Source: an uncultured Stomatobaculum sp. (GTDB lineage Bacteria; Bacillota; Clostridia; Lachnospirales; Lachnospiraceae). Taken from it: a stretch of DNA of 10,986 nt. A model generated the notes under the pieces. That model made no database searches, was not told the origin of the DNA, and saw only the letters and a program-made list of their open reading frames with translations. Both the position numbers and the translations under genes were made by a program. The first letter of the stretch is position 1. Every line of letters starts with the position of its first letter. The DNA lies in the NCBI GenBank assembly GCA_938010625.1, contig CALLVJ010000304.1:1-10986 (forward strand), in the 5' to 3' direction. Positions 1 to 6,584 of the stretch are shown here, piece by piece.

Positions 1-405
<405 letters not shown>

Positions 406-616
406 AAGTTGGTTCGTTCCGGTCAAAATAACGTTGGTCTTTCTCAGTTATTTTACCCGTTATTACTTGGTTTGGTTCTTTTTTGAAATCCTTTTGGAAG
501 TCTATGAGCACATTCGAACAATGCTCACAGGCCCTCTGTTTTACAGAGATTTCAGGGTTGTTTGTACTGTCTGATCTTTGATTTTCAAGGTTCGTATCCC
601 GTTCATTTCGCGGGAC
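406..616 (-). promoter_or_regulatory. rRNA operon leader with several hairpins
   Basis: This is the transcribed spacer between the predicted rRNA start site (about 616) and the mature 16S 5' end. Four inverted repeats are visible: CCCG/CGGG at 598-613, CTCTGT/ACAGAG at 534-548, TGAGCA/TGCTCA at 505-527, and a longer one at 421-432 with 447-457 (AAAATAAC paired with GTTATTTT, extended by GGT/ACC with one bulged base). Such leaders usually hold antitermination (boxA-like) and RNase III processing signals; no clear boxA match was found. No protein gene is supported here. Confidence 0.6.
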
Positions 617-622
617 TTACAT

Positions 623-651
623 ATGATAACAGACCCTCCAGAACCTGTCAA
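623..651 (-). promoter_or_regulatory. rRNA operon promoter
   Basis: Reading the minus strand, a perfect -35 TTGACA (646-651) is followed by a 17-bp spacer and the -10 TATCAT (623-628). This is the strongest sigma-A-type promoter in the region and points at the 16S gene. Transcription should start near 616. The upstream DNA holds two 12-bp direct repeats (673-684 and 686-697) and the element described separately. Confidence 0.85.
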
Positions 652-672
652 CAGAAACTTTCCATTTTTATA

Positions 673-697
673 CTAGATTGCAAGGCTAGATTGCAAG
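673..697. repeat. tandem pair of 12-bp direct repeats
   Basis: CTAGATTGCAAG occurs at 673-684 and again at 686-697, one base apart (period 13). It lies just upstream of the rRNA -35 box. The second copy is the promoter-proximal end of the longer element shared with the rpsF upstream region. A tandem site for a DNA-binding protein is one possible reading; this is inference. Confidence 0.6.
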
Positions 698-721
698 ATC
701 AGGTAGGACAGCACGGAAAAA
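686..721 (-). repeat. ribosomal-promoter upstream element, copy A
   Basis: This stretch matches 3216-3249 in the same orientation. By hand alignment, 29 of 34 aligned bases agree, with one 2-base gap, and all five mismatches are transitions. It ends 34 bp upstream of the rRNA -35 box, so it spans roughly -70 to -105 relative to the expected start. It also lies 10 bp from the -35 of the divergent ttcA promoter. The function is unknown; see findings. Confidence 0.6.
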
Positions 722-731
722 GTCCTCTGCC

Positions 732-760
732 TTGCGTCGCCCTCTGCCGCATGCTAGAAT
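732..760 (+). promoter_or_regulatory. promoter of the desulfurase-remnant / ttcA unit
   Basis: The plus strand carries TTGCGT (732-737), a 17-bp spacer and TAGAAT (755-760). TG lies one base upstream of the -10, which fits an extended -10 promoter. It is back to back with the rRNA promoter. An inverted repeat CTAGAA (754-759) / TTCTAG (775-780) overlaps the -10 and the start region and could be an operator or an early hairpin. Confidence 0.65.
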
Positions 761-789
761 ACTTTCCTGTGCTCTTCTAGGAAGGTTTT

Positions 790-945
790 ATGATTCATCT
801 CAATTACAGCGCAAATACACTGTCGGATCCCCGCGTCGCCGAGGCCTTTCTCCGCGCGCGTCTCGATTACCCTGTCAATCCGAATTCCAGGCATCCCGCC
901 GCAAAAGCACTCGCCGCCTTCCGTCTGCGTTTAGGCCACACCTGA
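790..945 (+). pseudogene. N-terminal remnant of a NifS-type cysteine desulfurase
   Basis: An ATG at 790 follows an AGGAAGG box (779-785) and opens 51 codons ending in TGA at 943-945. The start MIHLNYSANT, then DPRVAEAF, then NPNSRHPAAKALA matches the order of motifs at the N-terminus of class V aminotransferase / cysteine desulfurases (family consensus IYLDNAATTP...NPSSxHxxGxxA). Full enzymes have about 370-400 residues; here the PLP lysine and active-site cysteine regions are absent. After the TGA, another frame up to TAA at 998-1000 reads GRFAQALASLLH. That resembles a desulfurase C-terminus, which would imply one large internal deletion plus a one-base frameshift. From family knowledge, a desulfurase would supply persulfide sulfur to the TtcA-like enzyme next door. 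The identification is from motifs only. Confidence 0.6.
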
Positions 946-1022
946 CCACCCGGAAAGAACCGGACGCTTTGCACAGGCTCTCGCTTCTCTCCTGCATTAA
1001 CCGCTTATCAGAAAGGATTACC

Positions 1023-1874
1023 ATGGCACGAGAACTTCTGCCCTATCAGATTGCTGAGCGCAGCATCATCAAAAAATACAGGAAACAACTCTGGAACCCC
1101 TTCATCGCCGCCGTGAAACGCTATGGGCTGGTCGAGCCCGGCGACAAAATTGCCGTCTGCATTTCCGGTGGCAAGGACTCAATGCTGATGGCGAAGCTCT
1201 TTCAGGAATTGCACCGCCACAGCGATGTTCCGTTTGAGGTCATCTACCTCGTCATGGATCCGGGCTACAATGCGATGAACCGCGCAAAAATTGAGAGCAA
1301 TGCAAAACTCTTGAACATTCCGATCACTGTCTTTGAGACCGACATCTTTGATGTCGCAAACAATGCCGACGCGCACCCCTGTTATCTTTGCGCCCGCATG
1401 CGACGCGGCCACCTCTATCGCAAAGCCCGGGATCTCGGCTGCAATAAAATTTCACTCGGACACCACTTAAACGACGTGATTGAGACCACCGTAATGGCGA
1501 TGTTCTACAGCTCGCAGTTACAGGGGATGATGCCGAAACTGCACTCGCAGAACTTTGAGGGTATGGAGCTGATCCGCCCAATGTACTGCATCCGCGAGGA
1601 CGACATCATCGCCTGGCGGCGCTATAACGAGCTCTCCTTCCTCCAGTGCGCCTGCCGTTTTACTGAAAGTTGCACGATCAGCGGCACCGGCGGCAGCAGC
1701 AAGCGCCAGGAAATCAAAATTCTGCTCCGCCGTCTGAAACAGATGAACCCCGACATCGAGAAGAGTATTTTCAATGCGATTCATGCCGTCTGCACTGAGA
1801 CCTTCCCCGGTCTCCGGAAAAGTGACGGCGATCACAGCTTCCTCGAGAACTACGACGCGCACCGCGGTGAATAG
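1023..1874 (+). CDS. ttcA: TtcA-like tRNA thiolation ATPase (PP-loop)
   Basis: This 283-residue protein probably adenylates a tRNA cytidine and replaces its oxygen with sulfur, in the cytoplasm. The ATP-binding PP-loop SGGKDS is at residues 48-53. A CYLC pair lies at 120-123, and a cluster CACRFTESC at 209-217 offers the third cysteine that binds the Fe-S cluster in TtcA proteins. The start at 1023 is chosen because AAGGA (1012-1016) sits 6 bases upstream and the match to the family begins there; the open frame extends 97 codons further up but crosses the promoter and the desulfurase remnant. It is followed by a strong terminator (1920-1965). E. coli TtcA makes s2C32, but the exact tRNA position modified by this clostridial branch cannot be read from sequence. 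The family is clear; the substrate is an inference. Confidence 0.85.
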   Translation: MARELLPYQIAERSIIKKYRKQLWNPFIAAVKRYGLVEPGDKIAVCISGGKDSMLMAKLFQELHRHSDVPFEVIYLVMDPGYNAMNRAKIESNAKLLNIPITVFETDIFDVANNADAHPCYLCARMRRGHLYRKARDLGCNKISLGHHLNDVIETTVMAMFYSSQLQGMMPKLHSQNFEGMELIRPMYCIREDDIIAWRRYNELSFLQCACRFTESCTISGTGGSSKRQEIKILLRRLKQMNPDIEKSIFNAIHAVCTETFPGLRKSDGDHSFLENYDAHRGE

Positions 1875-1919
1875 AGGCTAAGCAAAAAGAGTTGGCGCAG
1901 TAAGAAGACTGAGAAAACA

Positions 1920-1965
1920 AAGAAGAAGAGAACCTCCATCTCTGAAAGTTCTCTTCTTCTTTTTT
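1920..1965. terminator. bidirectional terminator between ttcA and rpsR
   Basis: A perfect 14-bp stem (1920-1933 with 1948-1961) with a 14-base loop is followed by a T run on the plus strand. On the minus strand the stem is followed by a looser T-rich stretch. It lies between the convergent ends of ttcA (1874) and rpsR (1984), so it can stop both units. Confidence 0.85.
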
Positions 1966-1983
1966 GTCTCTGATGCGACCGGC

Positions 1984-2253
1984 TTAGTCCACCTGATACG
2001 GAAGCAGCGCAATGTGGCGCGCTCTCTTGATGGCAAGCGTAAGCGCTCTCTGGTGGCGCGCACAGTTGCCGGTGATGCGGCGTGGAAGAATCTTACCCCT
2101 CTCGGAGATATACTTTTTCAGTGTCGCAACATCCTTATAATCAATCGGCTTTGCATTCTCTGCGCAAAACACGCAAACTTTTCTTCTTCTGCGCATGCCG
2201 CCCGGACGTCTGCTTCTCTGTCCTTCCGGTCTGTCACTTCTGTTAAAAGGCAT
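1984..2253 (-). CDS. rpsR: 30S ribosomal protein S18
   Basis: This 89-residue basic protein binds S6 and the central domain of 16S rRNA in the 30S platform. The family core [11 protein letters not shown] is at residues 49-59 and the end [11 protein letters not shown] at 77-86. Cys27, Cys30, Cys64 and His67 give the zinc-binding (C+) form, with CVFC and CARH motifs. The N-terminus is rich in Arg, Gly and Pro, as is common in Gram-positive S18. It is the last gene of rpsF-ssb-rpsR, starting about 20 bp after ssb with a G-rich ribosome binding site, and it ends in front of the shared terminator. Confidence 0.97.
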   Translation of the reverse strand: MPFNRSDRPEGQRSRRPGGMRRRRKVCVFCAENAKPIDYKDVATLKKYISERGKILPRRITGNCARHQRALTLAIKRARHIALLPYQVD

Positions 2254-2273
2254 GATCTTGTCCCCCTATCTCT

Positions 2274-2744
2274 TCAGTTAAACGGCAGTCCTTCGTCTTC
2301 GACGCCGTCCGGGATATTCATAAATCCCTCTGTGCTGGCGTTCTGCGGGCTCGGTTTTTTCTCCTCCGCATAGCCGCCTGTCTGGCTGGCGCTGTAATTT
2401 CCACTTCCGCCGCTCGCGCCCTTGCTGTCGGCGAATTCCTGATCTTCCAAAATCACTTCGGTTGTATAAACTTTCTGCCCCTCGCGGTTTGTATAGCTTC
2501 CTGTCTGAATGCGACCGGATACCAGCACGCGCATGCCCTGGCGGAAATATTTCTCCGCAAACTCAGCGGCGCGGTCAAATGCGACGCAGGGGATAAAATC
2601 CGCCGTCTGCTCATTACCGTTGCCGCGCTTAAATCTGCGATCTACCGCCAACGTGTAGCGCGCAATCGCCATGGACTTTTCGCCGCTCGAATAGCGAACT
2701 TCCGGATCTCTCGTCAGTCTTCCCATCAAAACGACTTTGTTCAT
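2274..2744 (-). CDS. ssb: single-stranded DNA-binding protein
   Basis: This 156-residue SSB coats single-stranded DNA in replication, repair and recombination, and recruits partner proteins through its C-terminal tip. The OB fold covers about residues 1-105 (MNKVVLMGRLTRDPE at the start, RVLVSGRIQTGSY in the middle). A flexible Gly/Ser/Gln-rich linker follows, then an acidic tip EDEGLPFN at 149-156. The tip differs from the common DDDIPF by ending in PFN, but keeps the acidic-hydrophobic character. It sits between rpsF and rpsR, the usual order in Firmicutes. Its ribosome binding site (AAAGAG) is weaker than that of rpsF, so translation may partly depend on the upstream gene. Confidence 0.97.
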   Translation of the reverse strand: MNKVVLMGRLTRDPEVRYSSGEKSMAIARYTLAVDRRFKRGNGNEQTADFIPCVAFDRAAEFAEKYFRQGMRVLVSGRIQTGSYTNREGQKVYTTEVILEDQEFADSKGASGGSGNYSASQTGGYAEEKKPSPQNASTEGFMNIPDGVEDEGLPFN

Positions 2745-2762
2745 ACAATCACTCTTTCTGAA

Positions 2763-3077
2763 TTATTCTGCCTGTGCGGGCTGCTCGACAGTTTCGTCTC
2801 TGACGATCAGATATCTCACGACTGGCTCGAAAATGCGAAGACTTGCCTCCAATTCATTCGGCGTGGATGCATCCTCGGACTCAAACTTGATGAAGTAGTA
2901 GAAGCCCTCTTTCATCTTCTGGATGTCATAGGCAAATCTCTTCTTCCCCCAGTCGTCGACGTTCGTCACAGTGCCGTTGAAGCGGGTGATGTAGCCCTGC
3001 GCTTTTTCCAGCGCAGCTGCCTTCTCCTCTTCCTCGAGCTTTCCGTTCAGAACAAGCGTCAATTCGTATTTGTTCAT
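2763..3077 (-). CDS. rpsF: 30S ribosomal protein S6
   Basis: This 104-residue protein is the S18 partner in the 30S platform. The start MNKYELTLVLN, the DWGKKRFAYDIQKMKEGFYY block (residues 42-61) and the VVRYLIVR block (86-93) are typical of S6. The ATG at 3077 has a GGAGG box at 3087-3091, 9 bases upstream. It is the first gene of the operon; its promoter is at 3150-3178 and its leader holds a hairpin that may bind the S6:S18 pair for feedback control. The C-terminal tail is short and Glu/Ala-rich, as often seen. Confidence 0.97.
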   Translation of the reverse strand: MNKYELTLVLNGKLEEEEKAAALEKAQGYITRFNGTVTNVDDWGKKRFAYDIQKMKEGFYYFIKFESEDASTPNELEASLRIFEPVVRYLIVRDETVEQPAQAE

Positions 3078-3104
3078 TTCGCTCTTCCTCCTTTTGGTCT
3101 CCGG

Positions 3105-3124
3105 CCTCCGGTCACGTCCGGAAG
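3105..3124 (-). promoter_or_regulatory. hairpin in the rpsF leader, candidate S6:S18 autoregulatory site
   Basis: In the ~65-nt leader the minus strand folds CTTCCGG (3118-3124) onto CCGGAGG (3105-3111) with a 6-base loop, and a second CCGGAG follows directly. Bacterial rpsF leaders often carry a hairpin bound by the S6:S18 complex, with a key CCG element. The position and CCG content fit, but I did not match the full published consensus. Confidence 0.4.
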
Positions 3125-3149
3125 CAAGGATATAATGTCACGGTATCTA

Positions 3150-3178
3150 ATCTTACCTGATTTTTCGCCAGTTTGCAA
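3150..3178 (-). promoter_or_regulatory. promoter of rpsF-ssb-rpsR
   Basis: On the minus strand TTGCAA (3173-3178), a 17-bp spacer and TAAGAT (3150-3155) make a good sigma-A promoter. Transcription should start near 3143, giving a leader of about 65 nt before the rpsF ATG. Confidence 0.7.
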
Positions 3179-3215
3179 GCAAATTCAAAAGTGGTCTGAG
3201 CACAGTTAATTTTAA

Positions 3216-3249
3216 CTAAATTGCAGGATCAAGCAGGGCAGCAGAAAAA
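3216..3249 (-). repeat. ribosomal-promoter upstream element, copy B
   Basis: This is the second copy of the element at 686-721, in the same orientation. It ends 37 bp upstream of the rpsF -35 box, compared with 34 bp for copy A and the rRNA promoter. A perfect 6-bp inverted repeat AGTTAA/TTAACT (3204-3217) abuts its promoter side. No protein frame is supported here: short frames across both copies give similar peptides only because the DNA is repeated. Confidence 0.6.
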
Positions 3250-3401
3250 ACTTTCGCCGACAAAGCATCATGAGTTGACTCGTATCCGCAAAATGATATC
3301 TTCTTTTTGCGGCATACTTTCCCGAACCATAGCAAACCTCTTGGCGTATTGGCGTGCGGTAGCTTTTATCATACCGAAAGTTTGTCATCGGCTCTTTTTG
3401 A
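3250..3401. other. intergenic DNA between the sirtuin gene and the rpsF upstream element
   Basis: No gene is seen. There is a stem CCGCAAAA/TTTTGCGG (3286-3293 with 3305-3312, 11-base loop) and a small palindrome GAGTTGACTC at about 3272-3281. Neither is followed by a clear T run, so no terminator for the sirtuin gene can be assigned with confidence. On the minus strand a weak 4-bp stem ahead of a run of six T at about 3245-3250 is a possible one. Confidence 0.4.
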
Positions 3402-4157
3402 TCATGTCAAATTTTTCATCGCCCTCGACAGCACTTCTCCGATCGGCGCCTGAATGACGAGGTCTGCCTCTCGGTCTGCAGGCGTCGCACTGCGGTTGAT
3501 GACAGCCAGATGACGCCCGCCAAAATAGCGGAGCAATCCCGCCGCCGGGTAGACTGCGAGCGAGGTACCGCCGACAATCAGCAGATCTGCCTCTGCCATG
3601 CAGCGTGCTGCCTCATTTAAGACAGCGCTGTCCAGTGCCTCTTCATAGAGCACTACATCCGGCTTGATCACACCACCGCAGTCGCAGTGCGGCACCGCGC
3701 CCGGGCGTGTGAGCATTTCCCGCAGGGAATAGAACTTCCCGCAGCGCTGACAGTGATTTTTCAGAACTGTTCCGTGGAGCGCGAGCACCTTTTTGCTCCC
3801 GGCTTTTTCGTGCAGCCCATCGATGTTCTGGGTGATGACAGCGGATAGTTTCCCTCTCCGCTCGAGTTCCGCGAGCGCTATGTGCGCGGCATTCGGCTCT
3901 GCATCGGGATAGAGCATTCTTTCCTTATAAAATTTGAAGAAAACCTCCGGCTTCGACACAAAGAAGCTATGGCTCACAATCTGCTCCGGCGGATACGCAT
4001 AAGTCTCATTGTAAAGTCCGTCCGCCGAGCGGAAATCTGGAATGCCGCTCTCGGTCGACACGCCTGCACCTCCAAAAAAGACAATCCGTCTGCTCTCTGC
4101 AATCCAGCGTGCAAGCTCCTTTGTCTTCACCTCATAATCTTCCTGTCCCTGACACAT
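3402..4157 (-). CDS. cobB: NAD-dependent protein deacylase, sirtuin (SIR2/CobB family)
   Basis: This 251-residue cytoplasmic enzyme removes acyl groups from lysines, using NAD+ and giving O-acyl-ADP-ribose and nicotinamide. All family motifs are present: GAGVSTESGIPDFRS at 30-44, TQNIDGLH at 109-116, the catalytic His128 in HGT, a zinc site from Cys136, Cys139, Cys158 and Cys160, GTSL at 197-200, and INRS near 220. The start at 4157 is preferred because AAAGGAG (4164-4170) lies 6 bases upstream; a longer frame would add 24 residues with no such site. It is transcribed alone or from the ~320-bp region upstream; no neighbour shares an obvious pathway. The Eis-like acetyltransferase upstream is an opposing type of activity, but a link is only a guess. 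Confidence 0.95.
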   Translation of the reverse strand: MCQGQEDYEVKTKELARWIAESRRIVFFGGAGVSTESGIPDFRSADGLYNETYAYPPEQIVSHSFFVSKPEVFFKFYKERMLYPDAEPNAAHIALAELERRGKLSAVITQNIDGLHEKAGSKKVLALHGTVLKNHCQRCGKFYSLREMLTRPGAVPHCDCGGVIKPDVVLYEEALDSAVLNEAARCMAEADLLIVGGTSLAVYPAAGLLRYFGGRHLAVINRSATPADREADLVIQAPIGEVLSRAMKNLT

Positions 4158-4474
4158 ATCTCGCTCCTTTCTCTGCCGTTTCCACGCGTGCAAGGTGACC
4201 GTCCCGCCCGCATTGGCAGCAGTTTTCAAACTCCTGATCCTTATTGCTACAACTCATTTTTTTATTCCGGTCACAGAAAGGCCGCAACAGACGACCATCT
4301 GCTCCTCTGCCTATGAGACGCAAGATCATTATCTCGCAGTCCTTGCCGCGCTTGCTATTTTCGCGCTCGGCGGTATCTGACTTGGGCGTTTACGGCACAG
4401 TGCACCGTTTATATAACGGCACTTTAAGCCGTGAATTTTCGTGTGCCCCGGCGGAAGCTCGTTTTTTTTGTGTG
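4158..4474. other. intergenic region with paired ACGGCAC hairpins, no supported gene
   Basis: This ~317-bp gap upstream of the sirtuin gene holds short open frames on both strands, none with a convincing family match or ribosome binding site. Two adjacent hairpins start with ACGGCAC: ACGG/CCGT (stem ends near 4394 and 4410) and ACGGC/GCCGT (about 4418-4434), the latter followed by GAATTTT. Either could be a weak terminator or part of a small RNA. A minus-strand TTGCGG with a 17-bp spacer and TAAAAA (about 4265-4293) is a weak promoter candidate for the sirtuin gene. Confidence 0.35.
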
Positions 4475-5512
4475 TCACAATTCCTCGTCGAAGTAGGCGC
4501 GGCGCACCGTGAGTTCCTCTGCCCAGGATGCGCGTTTCATTCCGAAGAAAACCGCAATCAGTTCCTCCGGCGTGAGCGGCGTCGCACTGAGGCTCTGCTG
4601 TCCGAGTGCCTTGAGCCGCTCAACGCGGCTTCCCTCCCGGGTCGTGTGCAGAACAAAGATGCCATTGTTCTCCTCAATCAGCGGGTCTTTCAGCGAAAAG
4701 AGGAGCGCCCGCTCTTCTGCCGCCACATGATCCCGCAAGGTCACTCCGGCAAAAAAAGCCGGGAGCGAGAGAATGCGTGCCATGATAAAAGGCTCGGTGC
4801 CGCAGCGTTTTAAGGTCGCTGTGTCTGGCAAAATGAGGCGGGCATCCTGCTCCCGGGTGTCTGGATCGTCAAAGCTCTCCATGCCGATCAAAGTCTCAGC
4901 ACCAGCATTCTGTCTTTCCCAGACAGACAACATGCGTCCGCCTCCAGCGGACAGTTCGCCGTGCAGACGCCGCAGATAATCAGGGCTTCGCAGGCAGAAG
5001 ATCTGATACTTCTGCGCCAGCAGTTCATTGCAGCGCGCGGCGAGCTGCTGTAACAGCGCCTCATCCTGCACGTCTACGCGTCTGCAGTGATAGCGACTGT
5101 CGTTCTTCAAAATGTGTTTTTCCCGCCGCGAGGCATAGGTGAACTGGAACGGCGTATAGTAGGCTGGGTTTGCAGGCTCCAAAAAGACGAAGGGCTTGCC
5201 CGCCGCATACTCATCCCGGAGTGCCTGCGTGAGAATGCGCCGCATAATACCGCGCCGCCGGTACTTCTGCCCGGTTGCCACTGCGACAATATAAGAAAGT
5301 GTCTGCTCCTCTTTGCCAAATTGCACCCGGCAGGGATTCAGACAGAGCATGCCCTCGACTTCCTGTTCATTCCGGATTGCATAGACTGTATTTTCCTGCA
5401 TGCGAGTTGCATAATAAAAATCCCGCATACGCGCGCTGTCCTCCGGAAACGCCTCTTCGTAAAGCTTCCGCGTGCGCTCCTTTTCAGCCCGTGCCAACTT
5501 TTGTACTTGCAT
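4475..5512 (-). CDS. Eis-like GNAT acetyltransferase
   Basis: This 345-residue protein has an N-terminal GNAT domain with the acetyl-CoA motif YRRRGIMRRIL (residues 84-94). A block FLEPANPAYYTPFQFTYAS (110-128) is typical of the Eis-like family (COG4552). The last ~100 residues (GIFVLHTTREG..., LTPEELIAVFFG) resemble the SCP2-like C-terminal domain of that family. Eis-type enzymes transfer acetyl groups from acetyl-CoA to amines, including aminoglycosides in mycobacteria; the substrate here is unknown. The start at 5512 is chosen for an AAGGAG box (5524-5529), with a rather long 11-base spacing. The longer frame to 5605 would begin inside the upstream gene and cross a terminator. It lies 58 bp downstream of the DUF2156 gene, with that terminator between them. 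Confidence 0.8.
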   Translation of the reverse strand: MQVQKLARAEKERTRKLYEEAFPEDSARMRDFYYATRMQENTVYAIRNEQEVEGMLCLNPCRVQFGKEEQTLSYIVAVATGQKYRRRGIMRRILTQALRDEYAAGKPFVFLEPANPAYYTPFQFTYASRREKHILKNDSRYHCRRVDVQDEALLQQLAARCNELLAQKYQIFCLRSPDYLRRLHGELSAGGGRMLSVWERQNAGAETLIGMESFDDPDTREQDARLILPDTATLKRCGTEPFIMARILSLPAFFAGVTLRDHVAAEERALLFSLKDPLIEENNGIFVLHTTREGSRVERLKALGQQSLSATPLTPEELIAVFFGMKRASWAEELTVRRAYFDEEL

Positions 5513-5532
5513 GTACTTTTTCTCTCCTTGAC

Positions 5533-5564
5533 AAAAAAGACCTGCCCCACGCGGACAGATCTTT
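5533..5564 (-). terminator. terminator after the DUF2156 gene
   Basis: On the minus strand AAAGATCTGTCC (5553-5564) pairs with the complement at 5536-5548, using two G-U pairs and a short loop, and is followed by TTTTTT (5533-5538). It begins 7 bp past the DUF2156 stop codon. Only a few bases separate its T run from the ribosome binding site of the GNAT gene. Confidence 0.75.
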
Positions 5565-5570
5565 TCCTTT

Positions 5571-6566
5571 TTAGTATTGCATCTCCACCTGAATCTGCCG
5601 GTCACTCAAATCTGCGCCTTTCCTCTCCAGAATCAGATATTTCTTTGCAAACCCGCAGGGATAGTAGCTCTGCTTCGATTTTCGAAGCCCCTCGAGACCC
5701 ACATCGTCCTCGCGGTTGATGATGGCCGCCTCCGGAAAGGCGTGACACAGGAACTCTTTGTTAATAGCCTGGTAGAGACCGTCGATCTCCGGATTCGCCT
5801 TCTCAATGTGAATCACCGCCATGTTGTCGCGTTGATTCAGACTGCCGAACGAAAAAGCCGCGAGTTTGCCGTCGATAAAGATGGCACCGCTCTTTGCATT
5901 GGTGTCCTCCATGACCTCTGCGTCATGATTCAGAAGATCATGGATGCCATCGACCTCGCGGTCCAGGTGATCCTCAACCTCTTCCCCCTTGCCGTCCCGC
6001 CACTTCTCCAGAAAGCGGAGCACGTTATCGTGGTCATCGGGAGTAAGCGCCCGGTAGGTAAAACGCTCGCCATAGTTCTTGATGAAGTTATTGTAATGGT
6101 TCTTTTTCTTGTGGAGTTTTCTACCCGCAAGCGTGCGGAGCGCATTGCCGTCGTAGAGATAATCGGCCGCATCCTGTACTTCCTCGACCAGATACTTATC
6201 CGCCGGCAGCGCGAGCGCTGTCACAGCCCCTTCATCGGCGAGCTTTACGACGAGCGGCTTTTTCAAGATCTCGTGAAAATACTGCTGTAACGTCGCAAAG
6301 CAGGCCGGCAGATCTTCTTCCCGTGCAAGCGGCATCGCCGCATATGGCTCCTCCTCCGTCCCGTAGAGCCAGAGCAGTCCCAGTTCCCGCTCTCCATCTT
6401 TTAAGACAGCGGCCCGCGCGTCGAAATACTTTCTCCAGAGAAAGCTCTCGAGCGGCGTGCTGTCTGAGGTCAGATTGGAGCGCAGCTCATAGAAGTGCGC
6501 ATAACGCGTCACATCACCCACGTGAAAATGGTGAAACTCCAGTTGATTTCCGTTCTTACAGTCCAT
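5571..6566 (-). CDS. DUF2156 / phosphatidylglycerol lysyltransferase C-terminal domain protein
   Basis: This 331-residue protein has no membrane segment. The segment DYLYDGNALRTLAGRKLHKK (135-154), continuing as KNHYNNFIKNYG (155-166), and the end SYYPCGFAKKYLIL match the DUF2156 fold (two GNAT-like halves) found as the catalytic C-terminus of MprF. Those proteins add amino acids to phosphatidylglycerol, but MprF has an N-terminal membrane flippase that is absent here, so the acceptor of this soluble form is unknown. It starts 18 bp after purC and is probably cotranscribed with it. The start is odd: the only good ribosome binding site (AGGAG, 6569-6573) is just 2 bases from the ATG. No better in-frame start is visible, because an in-frame stop (the purC stop) lies 21 bases upstream. 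Confidence 0.85.
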   Translation of the reverse strand: MDCKNGNQLEFHHFHVGDVTRYAHFYELRSNLTSDSTPLESFLWRKYFDARAAVLKDGERELGLLWLYGTEEEPYAAMPLAREEDLPACFATLQQYFHEILKKPLVVKLADEGAVTALALPADKYLVEEVQDAADYLYDGNALRTLAGRKLHKKKNHYNNFIKNYGERFTYRALTPDDHDNVLRFLEKWRDGKGEEVEDHLDREVDGIHDLLNHDAEVMEDTNAKSGAIFIDGKLAAFSFGSLNQRDNMAVIHIEKANPEIDGLYQAINKEFLCHAFPEAAIINREDDVGLEGLRKSKQSYYPCGFAKKYLILERKGADLSDRQIQVEMQY

Positions 6567-6584
6567 AGCTCCTGAAGCAGCGCC

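Noticed and set aside
562..780. 72-codon plus-strand frame over the rRNA promoter
   Set aside because: No ribosome binding site, lies antisense to the rRNA leader and promoter, and its resemblance to a frame at 3221 comes only from the repeated DNA element.
732..1022. 97-codon upstream extension of the ttcA frame
   Set aside because: It crosses the predicted -10 box, the ribosome binding site and the desulfurase remnant in another frame; the family match and a good ribosome binding site begin at 1023.
4132..4329. 65-codon minus-strand frame with several cysteines (CCQC) overlapping the sirtuin start
   Set aside because: No ribosome binding site or family match, and it overlaps the sirtuin start in another frame. 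The cysteines suggested a small zinc protein but the pattern is not complete.
4195..4380. 61-codon plus-strand frame with two hydrophobic stretches
   Set aside because: It looks like a tiny membrane protein, but there is no ribosome binding site or promoter and it starts within the sirtuin upstream region; chance is likely.
5577..6290. 237-codon plus-strand frame antisense to the DUF2156 gene
   Set aside because: It is a mirror of a well-supported gene in GC-rich DNA, with no start signals or family motifs.
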